A stretch of DNA of 5,949 nt from assembly GCA_017991025.1 (NCBI GenBank), contig JAGNMT010000241.1:1-5949 (forward strand), written 5' to 3'. The position numbers and the translations under genes are program-made. The notes below the pieces were generated by a model that was not told the origin of the DNA, searched no databases, and worked only from the letters and a program-made list of their open reading frames with translations. Positions 1 through 4,816 of this stretch are shown here, piece by piece. This stretch comes from Verrucomicrobiales bacterium. Lineage in GTDB: Bacteria; Verrucomicrobiota; Verrucomicrobiia; Verrucomicrobiales; DEV007. Position 1 is the stretch's first letter. The number at the start of each line of letters is the position of its first letter.

Positions 1-166
1 GGGCTTCGAGCCGGTTGCCCGGTGGCACCGCGAGGTCGGTGAGCTGGCCTGCCCGGTTCATCTGGATCAGCTTGCGCAGGGCCACGCGGGAGACCGCATG
101 GAAACGCCGGTTCCGTTCCTCCAGGAACAACTGCTCGGTGTCGGCATCGGCGAAGGACTGGATCAT
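1..166 (-). CDS. higB: HigB-type toxin (RelE/ParE superfamily), partial
   Basis: This is the N-terminal 55 codons of a short toxin whose 3' end lies beyond the left edge. The frame opens with MIQSFADADTEQLF and continues through RNRRF, VALRKL and VPPGNRLEA. These match the classic N-terminal half of HigB 'plasmid maintenance killer' proteins, where a stretch beginning GDR.GQ.SIR normally follows. The family acts as a ribosome-associated mRNA interferase of about 90-100 residues, neutralised by the HTH antitoxin HigA. HigA is usually encoded just downstream of higB, which here would be outside the window. The ATG at 166-164 is preceded by only a weak GCGGCA, and it starts 5 bp after the TAG of the DUF5677 gene, so translational coupling or a shared transcript is likely. 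Family membership is by recognition of sequence motifs; activity cannot be judged from a fragment. Confidence 0.85.
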   Translation of the reverse strand, partial: MIQSFADADTEQLFLEERNRRFHAVSRVALRKLIQMNRAGQLTDLAVPPGNRLEA

Positions 167-171
167 TGCCG

Positions 172-1239
172 CTAGAATGGTCTCGAAATTGTTTTCCCCG
201 ATTCATCGAATCCTGCAATTCGCGCCCCTCCCTTGTCGAAGGCCGTCTCGATTCTGCTTACCAACTCAGCAAAGAGGTTCATTTCGATGAGACATTCAGC
301 GCTGTTGAAAAATGTCGTGATCACCGTCGAGGTCTGACAGACTGAGTGAGCGCACAGAATCGCCGGATCCCGGAGACCTTCATGGCTCGGAGCTCGCAGC
401 ATCGGTGCATTCGGTCGGAAGCTTTGCGTGCCGAGTGATGTTGAGACACCATTAGCGGCAGCATGAATCTTGTGACTCGCGCGCTTGTAGAGGACTCGCA
501 TTTGGGCTTGGCCGATGCTCTCTTCGAGATCCTTGAACTGAGGGTTCTTCTTCCCCAAAGTCACGGCTGCCCATCCGAACGCGTTCTTGAACGAGTCGCC
601 GTGCTTCTCAAGTTTCTCTTGGAAAACCCTCTCCAGGTCTTTCACGTAACCATCGGACTGTGGTCTATTTCCCCTTGCCGCCTGTAATTCGTGATCCAGT
701 TGGTGGCACTTCAGCTCGTCGACAATCTCGTGATCGAGATAAGCCTGGGCGCAGGCTTCTCCATGGAGTCCGATGAAAAAGGCGGTTACCGCGATCTCGT
801 AAAGGGATCTCCAGCGGGCGAATGCGGCATCAGGAAAGCCGCCCTTTAGCAAATGGAGGATTTCCTCTGCCATCAGGCAGGCTCTTGAGTGGTTCTTGAT
901 CAGCGCGTTGAAGCGATGCTTCCGCTCCGGATCTCCGTTCGCATTGAACTCCTTGATGAGCTTCGTCCCCCATTCCAGGTTGAGGGCGATGAACTGTTCC
1001 AGCTGATCGAGCCCCTCTTTCCACAAGAGATACGTCCCGTTCTGGATGTTGGTCATGTATCCGCTGCGCTCATGCAGCATCGCCCGCCTACCGGCTTCGA
1101 GCTGGTTCAGCCGTGACTCCAACTGGCTCTTGAGGAGGTGTGGAAATGCCTCATCGATCGTCTTTCCGTCGTAGAGCCGCATCGCTTCCTCCGGGGTTTT
1201 CCGGTATTCCTCGTCAATGTAGCTCTGGAAGTCTCTCAT
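172..1239 (-). CDS. DUF5677 domain-containing protein
   Basis: A 355-residue soluble, mostly helical protein with no signal peptide or membrane segment. Residues 131-177 carry the block LLKGGFPDAAFARWRSLYE, then AYLDHEIVDELK. Residues 251-264 carry YKRASHKIHAAANG. The R..YE signature plus a later Y..S...H motif is typical of DUF5677, a family of unknown biochemical role. The N-terminal third (about 30-125) is helix-rich with many charged residues. I chose the ATG at 1239-1237 because GGTGG lies 4 nt upstream. A GTG at 1266 would add nine residues, but its AGGTG is only 1 nt away, too close to act as a ribosome site. The gene starts 37 bp after the restriction-like chimera and ends 5 bp before higB, so it probably shares their operon. 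No function should be asserted. The context suggests a defence or toxin-antitoxin-linked accessory gene. Confidence 0.8.
   Translation of the reverse strand: MRDFQSYIDEEYRKTPEEAMRLYDGKTIDEAFPHLLKSQLESRLNQLEAGRRAMLHERSGYMTNIQNGTYLLWKEGLDQLEQFIALNLEWGTKLIKEFNANGDPERKHRFNALIKNHSRACLMAEEILHLLKGGFPDAAFARWRSLYEIAVTAFFIGLHGEACAQAYLDHEIVDELKCHQLDHELQAARGNRPQSDGYVKDLERVFQEKLEKHGDSFKNAFGWAAVTLGKKNPQFKDLEESIGQAQMRVLYKRASHKIHAAANGVSTSLGTQSFRPNAPMLRAPSHEGLRDPAILCAHSVCQTSTVITTFFNSAECLIEMNLFAELVSRIETAFDKGGARIAGFDESGKTISRPF
186..217 (-). promoter_or_regulatory. candidate higB operator/promoter inside the DUF5677 3' end
   Basis: On the minus strand a TTGCAG hexamer is followed by the inverted repeat GATTC-GAT-GAATC (200-212) and then AAAACAAT, about 25-45 nt upstream of the higB ATG. 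HigA antitoxins usually repress their own operon by binding a palindrome at the promoter, so an internal promoter here would fit. The -10 is poor and a 5-bp half site occurs often by chance. Low confidence. Confidence 0.22.
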
Positions 1240-1276
1240 GATTCCACCGCATGAAGTGAATGGCACTCACCTCGTA

Positions 1277-1810
1277 TCAGTTCTCCTCGAAATAATCCGA
1301 ATCGATCCGCTTGATTAAAATCGTCCGGGTTGTGGAGACCCCGATGTCGTGTTCGATCATCAGGTCGGCGAGGCGGGCGCGGAGGGTATCGGGCTGGTGG
1401 ACGAGTGCGAGCAGGTGCACGGGAGTGTGGAAGGCAAAGACCGGGCGCGAGCGGGAATCCGGGTCGCGCTGGTCGCGGAAATTCGTCTCGATGCCGGTGG
1501 ACTCGTAGGTGAAAGGCAGCGGATCGGCCCAACGCTGGGGAATCCATTTCTTCGCAGCGGTGTAGCGCTGGCTCTGCTCGGCGACGCCGGAGAGGGTCAT
1601 GCCCGCTTTCTTGGCCTCGAGAATCCCGAGGGCTTTGCCATCAACAAAGAGGACATAATCGGCCGGACCGCCCTGGGACTGCATTTCGCGGACAGCGACT
1701 CCGCGGCCGGCGGAGAGATTGATCTGGTCGAGATTCTGAACGGCCCAACCCGCCAACGCCAACTGGGCGTCGATCGTGCGTCGAGCTTCTTGTTCAGGTG
1801 TTTCAGGCAT
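1277..1810 (-). CDS. HsdR N-terminal nuclease domain joined to an Mrr-like C-terminal tail (truncated restriction protein)
   Basis: The 177-residue product starts as a type I restriction HsdR subunit. A PD-(D/E)XK nuclease core is visible as GGPADYVLF (D51) followed by GILEAKK (E65, K67). The HsdR-specific QxxxY motif follows as Q79-SQR-Y83. HsdR similarity runs to about residue 145 (RPVFAFH, then PDTLRARL). Normal HsdR continues into a DEAD-type helicase motor and exceeds 800 residues; none of that is present. Instead the last ~32 residues, LADLMIEHDIGVST and then KRIDSDYFEE, resemble the extreme C-terminus of Mrr-family enzymes. The word RLADL fits both families, so it is the likely junction. 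The ATG at 1810-1808 has AAGGA 8 nt upstream and overlaps the stop of a small upstream ORF. All nuclease residues are present, so it could be a stand-alone nuclease, or it could be a deletion-fusion relic. The Mrr assignment is from memory of the family consensus. Confidence 0.7.
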   Translation of the reverse strand: MPETPEQEARRTIDAQLALAGWAVQNLDQINLSAGRGVAVREMQSQGGPADYVLFVDGKALGILEAKKAGMTLSGVAEQSQRYTAAKKWIPQRWADPLPFTYESTGIETNFRDQRDPDSRSRPVFAFHTPVHLLALVHQPDTLRARLADLMIEHDIGVSTTRTILIKRIDSDYFEEN

Positions 1811-1904
1811 GGTTGTCGTCCTTGCGGAACCGGTTGGAGTCGATGTAGGGCGGGTTGGCTGCGGATTCCTTCGACGACGACTGGGCTTTGGTAATACGCG
1901 GCAT
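1803..1904 (-). CDS. small ORF (33 aa) upstream of the restriction-like gene
   Basis: This short frame begins MPRITKAQSSSKESAANPPY and ends FRKDDNHA. I do not recognise it. Four observations support it as real. A promoter-like TTGGCG-N17-TATAAG ends 10 nt before the ATG. An AAGGG lies 5 nt before the ATG. 26 of 32 codons after the start end in G or C, as in the neighbouring genes. Its TGA overlaps the downstream start as ATGCCTGA, the arrangement of translationally coupled genes. It is hydrophilic, with no membrane segment. It could be a leader peptide that couples translation, a small partner protein, or the remaining piece of a gene lost in the same event that made the chimera downstream. 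Confidence 0.45.
   Translation of the reverse strand: MPRITKAQSSSKESAANPPYIDSNRFRKDDNHA
1819..1823 (-). promoter_or_regulatory. ribosome binding site for the HsdR/Mrr-like gene
   Basis: AAGGA on the minus strand lies 8 nt before the ATG at 1810. It sits inside the coding sequence of the small upstream ORF, so the downstream gene can be translated by reinitiation or independently. It is the clearest Shine-Dalgarno sequence in the window and supports this start. Confidence 0.6.
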
Positions 1905-1914
1905 GGCGGCCCTT

Positions 1915-1943
1915 CTTATAGGCGAATCCCACTGCACCGCCAA
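1915..1943 (-). promoter_or_regulatory. sigma70-like promoter of the restriction/DUF5677/toxin cassette
   Basis: On the minus strand TTGGCG (1943-1938, four of six matches to TTGACA) and TATAAG (1920-1915, five of six matches to TATAAT) are separated by exactly 17 bp. The -10 ends 10 nt before the ATG of the small ORF, so the mRNA would have only a few nucleotides of leader. This is the best promoter candidate in the window and implies that the cassette is expressed. Confidence 0.5.
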
Positions 1944-1959
1944 CCTTCATTCCGCCAAC
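1937..1959 (-). repeat. two direct copies of GTTGGCGG at 15-bp spacing over the -35 element
   Basis: The plus-strand word CCGCCAAC occurs at 1937-1944 and again at 1952-1959. The first copy covers the -35 hexamer of the cassette promoter. A near copy (GTTGCCGG on the minus strand) lies near 2056-2064. Paired direct repeats next to a -35 can be regulator half sites. An 8-bp word in GC-rich DNA is weak evidence on its own. The rest of the gap from 1960 to 2074 shows nothing recognisable beyond a short GGAGA/TCTCC hairpin. Confidence 0.35.
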
Positions 1960-2074
1960 GTAACCCACACCCCCGCCTTCGTGCCCCCGCCTCCCCCTTG
2001 CCTCTTTGCCCGAAATCCCGGAGAATCTCCTTCGCCCATGAAACTCCCAGATCACCGGCAACCTTCCACCCTCA

Positions 2075-2845
2075 TCAAAACGGTGTATCCGGCCAGCCTT
2101 CACGGCCCGGCTCCGCATTGCCTCGCCACCGATCCTGGTCCTCACGCTCCATCAAATCAATCAACCCCTGAAGATAGCCTTCCGCCATCCGCACCTCGGC
2201 CTCGTCCGGCATATGGGGCAGCGCTTGGACGACACGTAGATTGATACCCGTCAGGTCGCTCATCATCTTTGCTTTCCCGGGAGGGAGATCCATCAGGGAG
2301 TCCATTCTCCAATCGCCATCCCAGAGGAATTCCGAGAAAAGAAGGCTCTCTCCACACAGGAGTTCCTCCCAATGCTCGAGGGTGATTTTTTCCAAACGAT
2401 AGGATTCCGGGTCCTCCAAGGTCATCCCGTCATCCTCCAGCATCCAGGGCAAGGAAGGATCGTTCGGGTTCTCATGCACGACAAGACGGTCGACGCTGTT
2501 CCACGCTGCTCTTCTGGCAAAATCACCCGTGTCCCCCGTGTCAATCTCGCAGCAGACCGCGTCGAACGCTTGCCTCAATAGCTCGGCGATGATCGCCTCG
2601 TGAATGCCGGGATGCCCGCCCACCGGGACGGCTACCTCACCGGTCAGCGCCTCGAACACTTCGTAGAGCGCGAAGACCAGTTCGCCTCGATCGAGACGGC
2701 GCAGAATTTTCTCGTCCACCACATCTGAAACGGGCCCGGTTTTGCTGAGGTATAAAAGCTCGTCGAGCGGAAGCACGAGGACGGAAAGATCGGCGAGAGA
2801 ATAGCGCTTGCCGGATTCAGAAGGGCTGTGAGGGCTGTTCCACAT
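2075..2845 (-). CDS. hypothetical acidic protein, 256 aa
   Basis: I do not recognise this protein. It is soluble, strongly acidic and rich in Trp, Met, Glu and Asp, with no signal peptide or transmembrane segment. Residues 42-100 are probably helical (DEKILRRL, ELVFALYEVFEALTG, HEAIIAELLRQAF) and end in CCEIDTGDTGDFARRA. The middle part holds PWMLEDDGM (133-141) and LEHWEELLCGE (156-166). The C-terminal third has WDGDWRMDSLMDLPPGKAK (175-193) and a long helix from about 205 to 240, before a polar Gly/Pro tail. The ATG at 2845-2843 is the only Met before an upstream in-frame stop at 2884-2882, but it lacks a Shine-Dalgarno sequence. A downstream non-ATG start cannot be excluded. The long frame and coherent helical composition make it very probably coding. 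It sits between the four-helix-bundle gene and the restriction-like cassette, with gaps of 97 and 170 bp, so it appears to be a separate unit. Confidence 0.72.
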   Translation of the reverse strand: MWNSPHSPSESGKRYSLADLSVLVLPLDELLYLSKTGPVSDVVDEKILRRLDRGELVFALYEVFEALTGEVAVPVGGHPGIHEAIIAELLRQAFDAVCCEIDTGDTGDFARRAAWNSVDRLVVHENPNDPSLPWMLEDDGMTLEDPESYRLEKITLEHWEELLCGESLLFSEFLWDGDWRMDSLMDLPPGKAKMMSDLTGINLRVVQALPHMPDEAEVRMAEGYLQGLIDLMEREDQDRWRGNAEPGREGWPDTPF

Positions 2846-2856
2846 GGGATGGGATG

Positions 2857-2885
2857 TATTTTTCTTCCGGAACGGAAAGGTTCAA
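2857..2885 (-). promoter_or_regulatory. weak candidate promoter of the 256-aa gene
   Basis: Minus-strand TTGAAC (2885-2880) and an A-rich AAAATA (2862-2857) are 17 bp apart, with the palindrome TTCCGGAA (2865-2872) in the spacer. The -35 is reasonable but the -10 is poor. If used, transcription would begin almost at the ATG, which would fit the missing ribosome site. Confidence 0.25.
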
Positions 2886-2936
2886 GTATTGTCTTGCGGG
2901 GCGCCCGAATGGAATCTCTCATCGTCCGCCCAATCA

Positions 2937-2953
2937 GACAGGTCAGACCTGTC
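2937..2953. repeat. perfect 17-bp palindrome over the four-helix gene's stop codon
   Basis: GACAGGTCAGACCTGTC is a perfect inverted repeat of two 8-bp arms around one central base. Two further pairs can form after one mismatch. The TGA stop of the four-helix-bundle gene (2945-2943) lies in the middle. No T-run follows on the minus strand, so it is not an ordinary intrinsic terminator. It could be a REP-like dispersed repeat, an mRNA 3'-end stabiliser, or a protein-binding site. Confidence 0.65.
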
Positions 2954-3674
2954 GGACGCCTTTGCACTCCGGATACCCGCTACACCCCCAGAAGGTCTCG
3001 CCAGCCTGTTTCCCCTGCTTCGCGATACGCTGCCGCATCGGCTTTCCGCATTCCGGACAGGCCAGGGTCTCTCCGCCATCGTTCGCCTTTTTTCGTGTCG
3101 CGTAGAGCTTTTCGGTGAAGCCGCCCTTCTCCGTGAAATCGCGCGCCTGCCCTCTCAATTGCTGTCGCAGCAGATAAGCCGCCTGATTCACCGCGCAAAG
3201 CATCGCATTAGCGGCCAGCTCGGGCTCGGCTTCGCCGACAAAATCGGCGAGACCTGCCAGTCCCGTCAGACGCACCACGCCTTCTTTCACTGGCGGCAGA
3301 TCCGCGACGAAATCGTGCTGCAAACGTTCGCGCATCGCGAAGCATTCGCGCGAGTCCTTGTGCCAGACCCGTAACCCGCGATGGGTGAGAAAACTTTCGT
3401 AGTCCCTGAGCAACTCGTCGTTGAGGCTGGCCCGCGCCACATTCGTCAGCAACATCTCCGACTTGCGCGAGGTCGCCGCCGCGCCACTGCCTTCGCTGAT
3501 GTTGCGTCCCCCGCTGCGCGCCGCCTGCACCATTTGATCGTGCGTGCGATCCGATTTCGGAATGAACCGCCGACAAAAGACCACCGTGGCATCATAGACC
3601 GCCTCCGCGACCTTGTAGCTCCGCAGATGCCGGTAGCCGCCGTGGGGGAAGAGGGGGCTGTCGCCGGAATACAT
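2943..3674 (-). CDS. four helix bundle suffix domain protein with C-terminal topoisomerase-type zinc finger
   Basis: The 243-residue protein opens with LFPHGGYRHLRSYKVAEAVY, the hallmark start of the four-helix-bundle suffix-domain family, a relative of the 23S rRNA intervening-sequence and bAvd-type bundles. The signature THDQMVQAARSGGRNISEGS spans residues 45-63, followed by SEMLLTNVARASLNDEL (72-88) and the suffix helices ANAMLCAVNQAAYLLRQQL (155-173). The C-terminus is a C4 zinc ribbon as in bacterial topoisomerase I: CPEC (206-209), then FWGCSGYPECKG with C231 and C237. Such fingers usually bind single-stranded DNA or RNA, so a nucleic-acid role is likely; the actual function is unknown. 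I chose the ATG at 3674-3672 because family similarity begins there and a promoter ends 5 nt upstream. An upstream start at 3800 would add 42 residues with no family similarity. Confidence 0.9.
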   Translation of the reverse strand: MYSGDSPLFPHGGYRHLRSYKVAEAVYDATVVFCRRFIPKSDRTHDQMVQAARSGGRNISEGSGAAATSRKSEMLLTNVARASLNDELLRDYESFLTHRGLRVWHKDSRECFAMRERLQHDFVADLPPVKEGVVRLTGLAGLADFVGEAEPELAANAMLCAVNQAAYLLRQQLRGQARDFTEKGGFTEKLYATRKKANDGGETLACPECGKPMRQRIAKQGKQAGETFWGCSGYPECKGVRQV

Positions 3675-3677
3675 GTT

Positions 3678-3701
3678 CAAATGTATACCTATTTGGCAAA
3701 T
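3678..3701. repeat. CAAAT/ATTTG inverted repeats in the four-helix gene promoter
   Basis: The plus strand reads CAAAT (3678-3682), eight bases, ATTTG (3691-3695), one base, CAAAT (3697-3701). Two overlapping inverted repeats result, one with an 8-bp gap and one with a 1-bp gap (ATTTGGCAAAT). They lie on the -10 element and in the promoter spacer, where a bound repressor would block polymerase. This A/T-rich patch stands out from its GC-rich surroundings. Operator function is inferred. Confidence 0.4.
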
Positions 3702-3708
3702 CTGTCCA
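3680..3708 (-). promoter_or_regulatory. sigma70-like promoter of the four-helix-bundle gene
   Basis: On the minus strand TGGACA (3708-3703, five of six matches to TTGACA) and TACATT (3685-3680, four of six matches to TATAAT) are separated by 17 bp. The -10 ends only 5 nt before the ATG at 3674, so transcription would start at or next to the start codon. This fits the absence of a well-placed Shine-Dalgarno and argues for a leaderless mRNA. Confidence 0.45.
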
Positions 3709-3711
3709 TGG

Positions 3712-3767
3712 AAAAATCGGGCCTCGCCGCCAACATCCACCACGCCCAGGGCGAGATGGCGGGCGAG
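3712..3767 (-). terminator. possible terminator downstream of the DUF2231-cytochrome gene
   Basis: Reading on the minus strand, CTCGCCCGCC (3767-3758) can pair with GGCGGCGAG (3731-3723) with one bulge. A second small perfect hairpin (3743-3753) lies in the loop. GCCCGA and five T residues (3716-3712) follow. The long loop, the gap before the T-run and the short run make it weak, but its position between convergently ordered units is right. Confidence 0.3.
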
Positions 3768-3806
3768 CCGACCGCGCCCCCCGCCCGTCTTTCCACCCAT
3801 TCAACT

Positions 3807-4721
3807 TTACTCCGCCCCCGTCTTCGCCCCTTGCCAGATCCAGCGCATGATCGCTAAAGTCTCCTCGGGAGTGAGCCGGTCCTTGCCGTCAGGGGGCATC
3901 GCAATGTCGTCGTCCTCGGGGACCGTGATCGTTTCAACGAGGTAGCTCTCGACCGCATTGCCTTTGACGATGGGATCCAGTGCGCTCTCGCCGGCGGTAA
4001 ACAACCCCTCTAGGGTATCCATACGGAAGTCGCCTTTTTGTTTCTCCGGACCGTGGCACTGGTAGCACTTGGCTTCGAAAATGGGCTGTATGACGCTGGC
4101 ATAGACGCCGGACTGATCGCCGCCCGTCTGCGATTTTTTACCATTGCCGGACGATTCCACCCACTTCGACACCCACTCAGGGGCATTTTCCGTGAGGTAC
4201 TTGGATCCGTGGGTGAGATTGCCACCCCCGTGACCGGCAATGGTCAGTAGAACCGTGTCAACCACCAGAAGCAGACGATAGATTAGCGTCGGGAAAAATT
4301 TTGCCTTTGTTCTGAAAGTAAAAAAATGCACCGCCGCCGCGAGAACGGTCACCGCTCCCACGGCGATCCCGAACCAGCGGTGTTCCTCCAGGGTCTCCGG
4401 TTCATAACCGCCTCCCGCTCCCCGGAAGATCCCGAGAAGAACCACGACCACCGCGCTCATGGCGCTAAACCCGAGAACGACGCCGATCGCGCTTCTCAGC
4501 GGGGCACTTGGTCGCAGGAAATGGTAGACCTCCAGAATCACTGCCATCATCACAAAACCGATCGGCAGATGCAGCGTCACCGTGTGAAAAGGGGCAAGGA
4601 ATGCCCGCCAGTCAAATGCGGCACCTGCCCCGGTGGCACCGCTTTCGGCCCCCACGACGGTGCCAAGAAAACCGACGAACACTAACAAACATGCCAGACC
4701 AATCCTTCTTGTTTGATTCAT
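3807..4721 (-). CDS. DUF2231-like membrane protein with C-terminal planctomycete-type cytochrome c domain
   Basis: The 304-residue protein has an N-terminal hydrophobic signal or anchor (about 8-25), then four more membrane segments near 48-67, 79-99, 117-137 and 147-164. FHTVTLHLPIGF (45-56) and AGHGGGNLTHG (162-172) are typical of the DUF2231 family, and their histidines may hold haem b or contribute to electron transfer. A polar linker leads to a periplasm-facing cytochrome c domain of the PSCyt1 type. This domain has IFEAKCYQCHGPEKQKGDFR with the haem motif C219-YQ-C222-H223, and M275 in IAMPP is the likely distal iron ligand. It probably carries electrons at the inner membrane; the partner is unknown. 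The ATG at 4721-4719 begins the signal sequence and sits just after a promoter. A start at 4814 would put 31 unrelated residues before the signal. It lies 95 bp downstream of the DUF1501 gene. Confidence 0.88.
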   Translation of the reverse strand: MNQTRRIGLACLLVFVGFLGTVVGAESGATGAGAAFDWRAFLAPFHTVTLHLPIGFVMMAVILEVYHFLRPSAPLRSAIGVVLGFSAMSAVVVVLLGIFRGAGGGYEPETLEEHRWFGIAVGAVTVLAAAVHFFTFRTKAKFFPTLIYRLLLVVDTVLLTIAGHGGGNLTHGSKYLTENAPEWVSKWVESSGNGKKSQTGGDQSGVYASVIQPIFEAKCYQCHGPEKQKGDFRMDTLEGLFTAGESALDPIVKGNAVESYLVETITVPEDDDIAMPPDGKDRLTPEETLAIMRWIWQGAKTGAE

Positions 4722-4727
4722 ACCCGT

Positions 4728-4756
4728 CTTATCCGAAGAAATCGTCCATCCTTCAA
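4728..4756 (-). promoter_or_regulatory. sigma70-like promoter of the DUF2231-cytochrome gene
   Basis: Minus-strand TTGAAG (4756-4751) and GATAAG (4733-4728), each four of six matches to consensus, are 17 bp apart. The -10 ends 6 nt before the ATG at 4721, placing the transcript start at or beside the start codon. Together with the hairpin upstream it suggests that the gene has its own promoter as well as possible read-through from the DUF1501 gene. Confidence 0.4.
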
Positions 4757-4779
4757 CCTCTTGGCAATAAACGCGCAGG

Positions 4780-4805
4780 AAAAACAAAGATCTGCCCTTC
4801 AGGCA
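4780..4805 (-). terminator. candidate intrinsic terminator of the DUF1501 gene
   Basis: On the minus strand TGCCT-GAA-GGGCA (4805-4793) forms a short five-pair stem including one T-G wobble. GATC follows, then TTTGTTTTT (4788-4780). It starts 11 nt after the TAG of the DUF1501 gene. The stem is short, so termination may be partial and allow read-through into the cytochrome gene. Confidence 0.42.
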
Positions 4806-4816
4806 ACTTCTCACTA

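Noticed and set aside
1349..1894. Plus-strand ORF of 181 residues
   Set aside because: Antisense to the HsdR-like gene and small ORF. It has no recognisable domain.
1597..2145. Minus-strand ORF of 182 residues spanning the gap before the restriction-like gene
   Set aside because: Overlaps the HsdR-like gene and the end of the 256-residue gene in a different frame. Its composition is low-complexity Gly/Arg and no family motif is seen.
2899..2906. GGGCGCCC palindrome in the gap before the 256-residue gene
   Set aside because: An 8-bp self-complementary word is expected by chance in GC-rich DNA, and it has no partner element.
2937..2953. Palindrome at the four-helix stop codon as an intrinsic terminator
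   Set aside because: No T-run follows on the transcribed strand and the loop is too small for a standard terminator.
2844..3374. Plus-strand ORF of 176 residues with a SDRSDLSD stretch
   Set aside because: Antisense to the zinc-finger half of the four-helix gene. The SDRSDLSD stretch is simply the palindrome at 2937-2953 read in this frame.
3675..3800. 42-residue N-terminal extension of the four-helix protein
   Set aside because: Family similarity starts at the Met at 3674. The extension overlaps a promoter and a possible terminator and looks non-coding.
4722..4814. 31-residue N-terminal extension of the cytochrome protein
   Set aside because: It would place unrelated residues before the signal sequence and runs through a promoter and a terminator-like hairpin.
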